From Gemmatimonas phototrophica (lineage in GTDB: Bacteria > Gemmatimonadota > Gemmatimonadetes > Longimicrobiales > Gaopeijiaceae): a stretch of 14,456 nt of DNA. The notes beneath the pieces are model-generated. The model was not told the origin of the DNA, searched no databases, and worked only from the letters and a program-made list of their open reading frames with translations. This document shows, piece after piece, positions 1 to 6,511 of this stretch. Position numbers and translations under genes: made by a program. The stretch lies in NCBI GenBank assembly GCA_945876015.1, contig CAMCNM010000019.1, positions 1 to 14,456 on the forward strand. Reading direction: 5' to 3'. Every line of letters begins with the position of its first letter. Position 1 is the stretch's first letter.

Positions 1-808
1 ACAGGGGTCGCTTGGTCGCTACTACGTCCGGAGTGAAGCCCTCGAGCACCTTCGCGACCTCCTCCTGCGAACGCAGGAACTCGCGCTGCTTCGCCACCGC
101 CGCCTGGCGCTCGGCGACCGTCAATTCGCGGCCGGTCCCGTTGGCCGCCTCGCGAATCGCGGCCTCCGCTTCCTTGAGGCGTGCCGTCGCCGCCCGGTCG
201 ACCGCCAACTTCTTCAGGACGTCGACCCCTTCCGTCGCGATCGCGGGATCCGCCCCGTGCGAAAGCAGCGCCTTCACCGCGGCTACGCGACCCGCAGACG
301 CCGCGAACATCAGCGGAGTCTGGCCGGCCTGCGATTCCTGCGCATTCACTCGCGCGCCCTGCTCCAACAGCGCCAGCACCGTGGCCTCACCGTTCAACGC
401 CTTCGCGGCGAGATGGAGAGGCGTAACTCCGCTAGTGGTCGTCACCGCGCCCGCGTCCGCGCCGGCCTTCAGAAGGGCCAGGACGACGGTGGTGTGAGCG
501 CCCTCACTCGCAATGTGAAGCGGGGTGTAAGCGCCGAGGCGCGTCTTCGCATTGATGTTGGCCTTCGCCCCGATCAGAACCTGGGCGAGGTCGAGATTAC
601 CCTCCTGAGCGGCCATGTGTAGCGCGGTCAATCCGTCGCCCAGTGCCGCGTTCGGATCGGCGCCTTCCTTGAGGGCCGCCCGCACGGCAGCCACATCTCC
701 CCGCTTCGCCGCGTCCAGCAGTGCCCTGTCATCTGGCAGAATCGCAGCGGTCAGCAATCCAATCGAGAGGATCGCCGCGGTCAGGTACCCCCCCCGGCGC
801 CGACTCAA
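1..808 (-). CDS. Secreted ankyrin-repeat protein (partial, 3' end off the left edge)
   Basis: 269 residues are visible and the frame is open to the window edge. The start is a TTG whose TG is shared with the TGA of the upstream DUF1552 gene, with GAGGGG just ahead, so translation is probably coupled. Residues 1-24 form a signal peptide or membrane anchor: a basic SRRR start, then a hydrophobic stretch around AAILSIGLLTAAIL. Ankyrin-type repeats follow at roughly 27-57, 58-90, 93-125, 127-160 and 163-195, with the signatures TALHMAAQEG, TPLHIASEG, TPLHLAAK and TPLMFAASAG. After 195 comes a charged, helical linker (about 200-255, rich in A, E, K and R), possibly followed by more repeats beyond the edge. 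Ankyrin repeats bind proteins; the partner may be the neighbouring DUF1552/DUF1592 products, which is inference from gene order. The gene carries a G8 run (positions 788-795) at codons 5-7. Confidence 0.85.
   Translation of the reverse strand, partial: MSRRRGGYLTAAILSIGLLTAAILPDDRALLDAAKRGDVAAVRAALKEGADPNAALGDGLTALHMAAQEGNLDLAQVLIGAKANINAKTRLGAYTPLHIASEGAHTTVVLALLKAGADAGAVTTTSGVTPLHLAAKALNGEATVLALLEQGARVNAQESQAGQTPLMFAASAGRVAAVKALLSHGADPAIATEGVDVLKKLAVDRAATARLKEAEAAIREAANGTGRELTVAERQAAVAKQREFLRSQEEVAKVLEGFTPDVVATKRPL
788..795 (-). repeat. G8 homopolymer inside the 5' end of the ankyrin gene
   Basis: Eight consecutive G on the coding strand span codons 5-7 (Arg-Gly-Gly) of the ankyrin protein, before the hydrophobic core of its signal peptide. 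Gain or loss of one G would shift the frame near the N-terminus. The run itself is seen directly; a role in switching expression is only a possibility. Confidence 0.7.
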
Positions 809-2199
809 GCGCCCCTCGGGAAGCTGAGCGGGAACTCGCCCGTGCTGTCGCCGAACCGAGCCATATCGTCGTGTCCCATCTTCTGCATCAGGCTCACGAA
901 GACGTTGGCCATCGGCGTGCCCTCGGGGGCCCTGAGGTGCAGGCCGCCCTCGAGCGCCCCATTGGCCTTACCGAAGATCACCAGCGGGCAGCGACGGTGA
1001 GCGTGCAGGTTCGCATCACCCATCGGCGAGCCCCAGATGATGGCGCTCTTGTCCAGCAGAGAAGTGCCACCCTCCATCGTGTTCTTCATCTTCTCGAGGA
1101 AGTACGCCATCTGGGCCATGCGATAGGTGCCGATCAGGTGGAATTCCATGATGGCCGACGGCACGTTGCCGTGGTGCGACCCGCCGTGGTGCGTCTTGTT
1201 CGACCCGCTCTCCGGGTGCGACACGTTCGACTGGTCGACATTGGTCTTGAACGTGATCACCCGCGTCAGATCCCCCTGGAGCGCGAGCAGCTTCAGGTCG
1301 AACATCAGCTCCATGTGATCCACCCAACGGTCCGGAACGCCCGTGGGCGCTTCGGGCATCGCCCTTTCGCCACCACTGCTGTTCTGCGCCTCAACCAGCT
1401 GGATCCGGCGCTCGAGCTCCCTGATCTGGGTCGTATACTGGTCCAGGGCGATACGGTCTACCGGCGCCAGCTCCTTCTTCAGCTTCGCCACGCTCTGCGC
1501 CACCCAATCCAGCAGGCTCTTGCTCGTCTGGCGACGCGCGTTCCGGTCGCTGGTGGTGTCGCCGGCCCCGAAGAGCTGCTCGAACACCGCCCTCGGCTCG
1601 CGAATCGCCGGAAGCGGCTCAGTGGGAGAGGCCCAGGCCAGCGTCGTCCGGTACGCGCAGTGGTAGTTGTACGCGCACCCACCGCCGACGTCCATCTTCT
1701 CGGTGGTGATCTCCAGCGAGGGCAGCACCGTGTCGTGTCCGAAGCGCCCCGCATGGACCTGATCCAGCGACTTCCCGCAGTAGACGTCGGCCTGCGTCTG
1801 CTTCGGATGCGACTGGGTCAGGAACACCGCCGCCGAACGATCGTGGTCGCCGCCGACCTCCTCGGTACGGAACGGCTCCGCCATCCGACAGTCGGTGTTG
1901 CTGACGATCGTCATGTGGTCGCGGTACGCCTCCAGGGGGCGCATCTGGTTATTCACTCCGAGCTCGAAGTCGCGTCCCGTCGTGGCCGGCGCGAAAAGGT
2001 GCTGCGAGTCCCCCCACAGATTTCCGCCCGCGCTCCCGTGCGACTCCTCGAGCGCGATCAAGCGCGTGAACCCCTCCGCGGGGTCGCGCCACGCTTTCCC
2101 TGCAGGAGCCATCGCGTCCATGTAGGGGAGAGCGACTGCCACCCCACCGCCGCGGAGGAAGGTGCGGCGCGACAGGTGTTTGCCGGTGATGAAGTTCAT
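805..2199 (-). CDS. DUF1552 family exported protein, copy 1
   Basis: 464 residues, matching the DUF1552 (PF07586) family in length and layout. The N-terminus has a twin-arginine-like signal, SRRTFLRG at 10-17 followed by a hydrophobic stretch, so export folded through Tat is likely. The family HxxSHH motif is present as HGGSHH at 338-343. Cysteines at 104 (NTDC), 175 and 181 (CAYNYHC) and 404 (HRRC) are shared with copy 2. GSPMGDANLHAHRRCP near 390-405 is also strongly conserved between the copies. The biochemical function of the family is unknown; its genes commonly sit beside DUF1592/DUF1588 cytochrome-like genes, as here, where the DUF1592 gene ends 13 nt upstream. The start follows AAAGGGGA. 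The stop overlaps the TTG of the ankyrin gene. By hand count about two thirds of the first 60 residues equal those of copy 2. Confidence 0.92.
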   Translation of the reverse strand: MNFITGKHLSRRTFLRGGGVAVALPYMDAMAPAGKAWRDPAEGFTRLIALEESHGSAGGNLWGDSQHLFAPATTGRDFELGVNNQMRPLEAYRDHMTIVSNTDCRMAEPFRTEEVGGDHDRSAAVFLTQSHPKQTQADVYCGKSLDQVHAGRFGHDTVLPSLEITTEKMDVGGGCAYNYHCAYRTTLAWASPTEPLPAIREPRAVFEQLFGAGDTTSDRNARRQTSKSLLDWVAQSVAKLKKELAPVDRIALDQYTTQIRELERRIQLVEAQNSSGGERAMPEAPTGVPDRWVDHMELMFDLKLLALQGDLTRVITFKTNVDQSNVSHPESGSNKTHHGGSHHGNVPSAIMEFHLIGTYRMAQMAYFLEKMKNTMEGGTSLLDKSAIIWGSPMGDANLHAHRRCPLVIFGKANGALEGGLHLRAPEGTPMANVFVSLMQKMGHDDMARFGDSTGEFPLSFPRGA

Positions 2200-2212
2200 A
2201 GCACCATCCCCT

Positions 2213-4657
2213 TTAGTTCGCGGTGACTAGGTCTTGTTTCATCTGGAACAGATCGCTCTGCACTACGCCCATGATGAGGGCGGAAACCTTGTAGTTGTTC
2301 CCCTCAGCTCCTCGCGCGATCGCGCGAACCGTCGGCTGGTCGAAATACTCCACCGGCCGCCCGATCGCATAGGCGAGGAGGTTCTCCGTGAAATTCCGCA
2401 CGATCGGAGTCGGACGCTTCAACAACACACCGACGAGCTCAGGGAGAGTGCTGATCGGCGTACCGTCATAATACGTGCCGCGCGTGTCCAGCGGCGCCAT
2501 GTTCTCGCGCACCCGCCACCCACCAGCGGCGTCGAAGTTGTCGAGCGCGAGGCCAATGGGGTCGATGAAGTTGTGGCAGGAGGCACACACCGGGCTCTTG
2601 GCGTGGGCTTCCATACGCTCCCGCGTGGTCAGCCGACGACCCGCGGCTGCCTGGGGGCTGGCCTCGAAGGCCGGCACGTTCGGCGGCGGCGGCGGCGGCG
2701 GCGTCCCCATCAGCACCTCCATCACCCACTTGCCGCGCAGCACCGGAGACGTCCGATTCGGCATGGACGTCGACTGGAGCATGCTCCCGTGGCCGAGCAC
2801 GCCGAGTCGCCGGCCGTCGGGATACTGCACCATCCGGAACTCGTCCCCGACCACCCCAGGGATCTCATAGTGCCGGGCCAAGCGCTCGTTGATGAAAGTG
2901 TACTTGGCCTCGAAGAGCTCGAGCACACTCAGGTCCTCTTGAACGATGTGCTGGAAGAGCATCTCCGTCTCTTTCTTCATCCCGTCCGCCATCTGCTGGT
3001 TGAAATCCGGGTAGAAGTATGGCTCCGGCCAAACCCTACCTACGTCCTGGAGTCGCAGCCACAGGTGGAGGAAGCGGGTCGAGAGAGCCTCGGACCGCGG
3101 ATCCTTGAGCATGCGCCTGACCTGCTGCTCGAGCGTGCCAGGATTCGAAAGCCGACCCCTCTCCGCGACCGCGAGCAGTTCCTGGTCGGGCTCGGCGGCC
3201 CACAGGAAGAAGGACAGTCGTGACGCGAGATCGATGTCGGTGACGCGATAGGCCTGACCCGCCTGGGCGCCCTCGGGCCGACGCTCCAGCCTGAACAGGA
3301 ACTCGGGCGATGCGAGAATCGCTTCCAGCGCCGTGCGAACTCCGACGTCGAATCCTCCCTGCGCGGCTCCCTGGTCGTAGAACGTCATCAGCGACGCGAT
3401 ATCGTCCGCCTTGATGGGCCGACGGAACCCCTGGGTCGCCAACCCCTTCAGGATCGTCTCGGCGCAGGGACGCTGCTCGGTCGCCGATGCCGGACGGCAC
3501 GTGAAGACTTTTGTGCGACTGCCGGTGTCGGAGACTCCGGCCACCTTCTCGGGACCCGTGATCGTCAGTTGCGTGAGGTGCGTCAGCCCGGTGACCGCTC
3601 CCTGGCCAGCGCCGCCCGCTGCGGTCGACCATTCGATCGGCACGAACCGGTCCTCGTAGGGACCATCCACGACGTCGACGAATGCTGCCGACACCTGGTG
3701 CTGGCCGGCTTTCACGAAGATCGGGTCGGTTTGGATGGGAGCGGACCTGCCTCCGTTGTTCTCGAGCATCAGGAGCGCGACCGGCTCGCCGTCGATGGAA
3801 ATATCGAGATCCTCGAACCGCACCTTGTTCCCAGCTCCGAGACTGGTTTCCGCCAGGAAGACGTACTCTCCATCGGCCGGGAAATTCTGCGTCACAACCA
3901 TGCCACCACGAGTCCCGAACGGTGTCCCTTCGATGTGATCCCAGGCGTGCTGCGAGACCTGAGTCGGATTCTTATGGATGGTCGCGATGGACACGGCGTC
4001 CGGGTTCCCGACGGCGAGACGAGCGACTTCGATCGCGGCCCGGAGATATGCGTCCAGCAGGGTTGTCGTGAGCGCCTGGGCGCCAGACTGGTTGTCGAAG
4101 CTGCCCATCAAGACATCCGGCGGCAGCCACCTGCCCGCGTCCACGTCGAGAGCCACGAGATCTTTGATCACGCGCTCATACTCGGCGCGGCTGAGCCGCG
4201 CGAATCGCCGCTCGCCCAGGTTGGGATTGGCCTTCGCCGCCCTGTCCACCGTCGCCTCGAGCGTCTCTACCAGCTGGATCAGTGTGTCGCCGCCGGGACG
4301 CGGGATCCCCGGGGGCGGCATCATGCCAGCGCGCAGCTTCCGGATCATCCTCTCAGCCGTCACGGCGCGGTCCGCCGCGTTCTCCACCTGGAAGTCCTGG
4401 AAGGACTGGTTCCCGGTGAGCAGCTGATCGTTGTGGCACACCACGCAATACTGCTGTACAACCTGGGTGAGGGTCGCAGGTGCCAGCGCCCCCCCGACCC
4501 CACTCGCGCTCGACACCTCGAGCGCGGACGGGCCGGCGTGAGCGCCCACGGTCCGGTGTGTGACAGGCGAAGGCGTGAAAGCACCATGGTCACCGCCCCC
4601 GACCAGCCACGCCCCGGCCGCCGCTGCCGCCACAACCGTAATGCCGAGAATCTTCAT
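2213..4657 (-). CDS. DUF1587/1595/1592/1588/1585 family c-type cytochrome-like protein
   Basis: 814 residues, an exported multidomain protein of the 'planctomycete cytochrome' type. A hydrophobic signal or anchor is at 1-22. A first haem-c motif CVVCH lies at 71-75. DUF1587 follows at about 150-210 (RFARLSRAEYERVIKDL). A beta-rich carbohydrate-binding-like segment spans about 235-345. DUF1595 is at about 398-460, DUF1592 at about 470-600, DUF1588 at about 615-715 and DUF1585 at about 725-805. The second haem motif CASCH is at 691-695, inside the typical CHNFIDPIG context. A seven-proline run (654-660) precedes the DUF1588 haem segment and is a family trait. Two haems suggest electron transfer outside the cytoplasm, with substrate and partner unknown. 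The ATG overlaps the TGA of an upstream remnant reading frame and has GAGGG about 7 nt ahead. DUF1552 copy 1 follows after 13 nt, so the two are likely co-transcribed. Confidence 0.93.
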   Translation of the reverse strand: MKILGITVVAAAAAGAWLVGGGDHGAFTPSPVTHRTVGAHAGPSALEVSSASGVGGALAPATLTQVVQQYCVVCHNDQLLTGNQSFQDFQVENAADRAVTAERMIRKLRAGMMPPPGIPRPGGDTLIQLVETLEATVDRAAKANPNLGERRFARLSRAEYERVIKDLVALDVDAGRWLPPDVLMGSFDNQSGAQALTTTLLDAYLRAAIEVARLAVGNPDAVSIATIHKNPTQVSQHAWDHIEGTPFGTRGGMVVTQNFPADGEYVFLAETSLGAGNKVRFEDLDISIDGEPVALLMLENNGGRSAPIQTDPIFVKAGQHQVSAAFVDVVDGPYEDRFVPIEWSTAAGGAGQGAVTGLTHLTQLTITGPEKVAGVSDTGSRTKVFTCRPASATEQRPCAETILKGLATQGFRRPIKADDIASLMTFYDQGAAQGGFDVGVRTALEAILASPEFLFRLERRPEGAQAGQAYRVTDIDLASRLSFFLWAAEPDQELLAVAERGRLSNPGTLEQQVRRMLKDPRSEALSTRFLHLWLRLQDVGRVWPEPYFYPDFNQQMADGMKKETEMLFQHIVQEDLSVLELFEAKYTFINERLARHYEIPGVVGDEFRMVQYPDGRRLGVLGHGSMLQSTSMPNRTSPVLRGKWVMEVLMGTPPPPPPPNVPAFEASPQAAAGRRLTTRERMEAHAKSPVCASCHNFIDPIGLALDNFDAAGGWRVRENMAPLDTRGTYYDGTPISTLPELVGVLLKRPTPIVRNFTENLLAYAIGRPVEYFDQPTVRAIARGAEGNNYKVSALIMGVVQSDLFQMKQDLVTAN

Positions 4658-4920
4658 GCTCTGCCCTCAATGAGGCAGAACGGCACCAAACGTGGCATCG
4701 CCGGATTGCCCGGTGCTCCGAGGTTTCCGCACATCAGAAGAGGCCAAACGGCGTTCCTCGGCCGCTGGACTGTCTTACGACTGTACTCGAGCTTCAGCAC
4801 CGCCACGCGCTCGCCATCGATCGAGATGTCCACATCCTCGAGGGGAGTCCCGTTGCCGCTGCCCCCGGAGATCTTCAGACCGAAAAGGCGACCCCTGAAG
4901 CGGGAGCCCGGTCGAAGAAA
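4654..4920 (-). pseudogene. Start-less remnant of a second DUF1592-family gene
   Basis: The frame running from the DUF1552 copy 2 stop to a TGA at 4656-4654 encodes a stretch (about 4875-4770) that matches residues 264-300 of the intact DUF1592-family protein: EDVDISIDGERVAVLKLE against EDLDISIDGEPVALLMLE. No ATG, GTG or TTG occurs in frame before this match, and no haem motif or DUF domain surrounds it. Third-codon bases differ widely from the intact gene, so this is an old, diverged paralogue fragment and not a recent local copy. The segment past the match (QRPRNAVWPLL and on to 4657) is not recognisable. It most likely records deletion of a further DUF1592 gene. The 4658-4977 interval otherwise holds the terminator-like hairpin described separately and presumably an unidentified promoter for the DUF1592 gene. 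Confidence 0.65.
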
Positions 4921-4965
4921 GCACGCTGCCCCGCCCGGCCAACCAGGCCAGGGCGGGGCGAGCGT
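4914..4965 (-). terminator. Rho-independent-type terminator after DUF1552 copy 2
   Basis: Starting 12 nt after the DUF1552 copy 2 stop, the transcript can form a long hairpin: ACGCT / AGCGT, a bulged C, GCCCCGCCC / GGGCGGGGC (9 perfect pairs), a bulged U, GGCC / GGCC, and a UGGUU loop at 4945-4941. The U-rich tract GCTTTCTTC follows at 4922-4914. The stem is very GC-rich and the U tract is imperfect, so efficiency is uncertain. If it works, the DUF1592 gene downstream needs its own promoter or read-through. Confidence 0.7.
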
Positions 4966-4977
4966 CTCCTTGCACCG

Positions 4978-6375
4978 TCAGGCGCCCTTCGGCAGGCGGA
5001 GCGGGAACTCGCCCGTGCTGTCGCCGAACCGCTGCATGTCGTGTCCGAGCCCCTGCATCAGGCTCACGAAGACGTTCGCCATCGGCGTCCCCTCCGGAGC
5101 CCTCAGGTGCGTGTTCCCCTCGAGCGCGCCGTTCGCCTTGCCCATCAGGATGAGCGGGCAGCGGCGGTGCTGGTGCAGGTTCGGGTCGCCCATCGGCGAG
5201 CCCCAGATGATGGCGGTCTTGTCGAGTAGCGAACGGTCCGCCTCCATCGTGTTCTTCAGCTTCTCCAGCATGTACGCCATCCGACCGATCCGGTGCGTGT
5301 TGATCAGGTTGAACTCCATGATCGCAGCTGGCTGATTGCCGTGGTGCGACAGCGCGTGGAACGCCTTGTTCGTGCCGCTGTCCGGCATCACCAGGTTCGA
5401 AGACTCACCGTCGATGCCGATCGTGAACGTGATGACGCGCGTCACGTCCGCCTGGAGCGCGAGCAGCTGGAGGTCGAACATCAGCTCCATGTGCTCCTCC
5501 CACCGCTCCGGAATGCCATTGGGAGCCTCTGGATTCGAACGCTCCTCACCGCTCGAGTTGCGCTTCTCCACCAGCTCGATGCGTCGTTCCAACTCGCGGA
5601 TCTGCGTCGTGTACTGATCCAGCGCGGCGCGGTCGACCGGGGCCAGCGTCTTCTTCAGCTCGGCCACGCTCTGCGTCACAAAGTCGAGCAGACTCCGGCT
5701 CGTACGGCGCCGCGCCGCACGGTCGGCGTTGTTGTCGCCGGTTCCGAAGATCTGATCGAACACGGCCCTGGGCTCGCGAAGCGCAGGGAGCGGCTCGCTG
5801 GGCGATTTCCAGGAGAGCGAGGTCTTGTAGGCGCAGTTGTAGTTGTACGAGCATCCGCCGCCCGCGTCCACCCGCTCGGTCGACATCTCGAGCGAGGGCA
5901 GCACCGAGTCCTGACCGACGCGGTCCGCATGCACCTGGTCGAGCGACTGGGCCAGGGAGACATCGATCTGGGTCTGCTTTGGATGGGACTGGGTCAGGAA
6001 GACCGAGACCGAACGGTCGTGGTCGCCGCCCACTTCCGACGAACTGAACGGCTCGGCCATACGGCAATCCGTGTTGCTGACGACCGTCAGATAGTCCCGA
6101 TACTCTGCGAGCTGCTGCAGCGAGCTGTTCGGTCCGATCTCGAAGTCGCGCCCGATCTTCTTCGGGGCGAAGAGATTTTGGGTCTCACCCCACAGGTTTC
6201 CGCCCGCGTTTCCGAAGCAATCCTGTACGGCGATCATGCGGGTGAACCCTTCGGCGGGATCGCGGAAGCCCCGACCAGCAGGGACCATAGCGTCCAGGAA
6301 GGGCAGAGCGACGGAAGCTCCCGCGCCCTTCAGAAAGGTACGACGCGCCAGATGCTTTCCCGTGATGAGATTCAT
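4978..6375 (-). CDS. DUF1552 family exported protein, copy 2
   Basis: 465 residues, a paralogue of copy 1 that aligns almost without gaps over the first 320 residues. It has a twin-arginine-like signal ARRTFLKG at 10-17 and a hydrophobic stretch to about 30. The DUF1552 HxxSHH motif appears as HALSHH at 340-345. Cys104, Cys175 and Cys181 match copy 1 (NTDC and CSYNYNC). The region around 320-340 before HxxSHH differs most from copy 1 (IGIDGESSNLVMPDSG against NVDQSNVSHPESG), which could reflect a different partner or substrate; this is inference. The ATG follows GGGGGAG in a 31-nt leader shared with the SusC gene. No DUF1592 gene lies directly upstream, unlike copy 1, and a terminator-like hairpin follows, so this copy may be transcribed alone. 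Function is unknown. Confidence 0.92.
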   Translation of the reverse strand: MNLITGKHLARRTFLKGAGASVALPFLDAMVPAGRGFRDPAEGFTRMIAVQDCFGNAGGNLWGETQNLFAPKKIGRDFEIGPNSSLQQLAEYRDYLTVVSNTDCRMAEPFSSSEVGGDHDRSVSVFLTQSHPKQTQIDVSLAQSLDQVHADRVGQDSVLPSLEMSTERVDAGGGCSYNYNCAYKTSLSWKSPSEPLPALREPRAVFDQIFGTGDNNADRAARRRTSRSLLDFVTQSVAELKKTLAPVDRAALDQYTTQIRELERRIELVEKRNSSGEERSNPEAPNGIPERWEEHMELMFDLQLLALQADVTRVITFTIGIDGESSNLVMPDSGTNKAFHALSHHGNQPAAIMEFNLINTHRIGRMAYMLEKLKNTMEADRSLLDKTAIIWGSPMGDPNLHQHRRCPLILMGKANGALEGNTHLRAPEGTPMANVFVSLMQGLGHDMQRFGDSTGEFPLRLPKGA

Positions 6376-6403
6376 GGCTCCCCCATGGTTTGCGATGGCC
6401 TGC
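6373..6403 (-). repeat. 31-nt shared translation leader, copy in front of DUF1552 copy 2
   Basis: This segment, ending with the ATG of DUF1552 copy 2, matches 10712-10742 in front of SusC at 30 of 31 positions. It contains GCAGGCCATCGCAAACCA, then the GGGGGAG ribosome binding site and GCC before the coding sequence diverges. The one mismatch (T here, C in the SusC copy, position 6385 on the plus strand) creates an upstream ATG at 6386, reading Met-Gly-Glu-Pro-stop, whose TGA overlaps the true start. Confidence 0.85.
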
Positions 6404-6452
6404 GTGGACCCATCTATAATCCAGCATCTTCACTTCCGCCAGCATTTTCTGT

Positions 6453-6490
6453 GCTTGGCGTGTGACCCGCCTGGATTGAGTGCGCCAAGC
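6453..6490 (-). other. Inverted repeat in the SusD to DUF1552 intergenic region
   Basis: An 8-bp perfect inverted repeat, GCTTGGCG (6490-6483) and CGCCAAGC (6460-6453), encloses a 22-nt loop, 22 nt after the SusD stop. No U tract follows, so it is not a classical intrinsic terminator. It could be an mRNA 3' end structure or an operator. The rest of the 136-nt gap holds a weak TATAGA box at 6418-6413 with no good -35, and the shared leader. Confidence 0.4.
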
Positions 6491-6511
6491 GGGGCAACGC
6501 GCTCTTCTACC

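Noticed and set aside
721..2226. Long plus-strand open frame antisense to DUF1552 copy 1
   Set aside because: It mirrors the GC-biased codons of a well-supported minus-strand gene and its translation is low-complexity, rich in Arg, His and Val, with no domain.
2681..2703. CGG trinucleotide repeat as a microsatellite
   Set aside because: It encodes the seven-proline run that is a normal trait of DUF1588-type proteins, so selection on the protein explains it.
3569..5335. 588-codon plus-strand open frame across the DUF1592 gene and the intergenic region
   Set aside because: Antisense shadow of the DUF1592 and DUF1552 genes. It has no ribosome site or recognisable family, and the spanned intergenic stretch is better explained by the remnant and terminator.
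6413..6441. Promoter for DUF1552 copy 2 (TATAGA at 6418-6413)
   Set aside because: The sequence 17 bp upstream is TGGCGG, a poor -35 box. The TATAAT seen on the plus strand at 6415-6420 faces no plus-strand gene.
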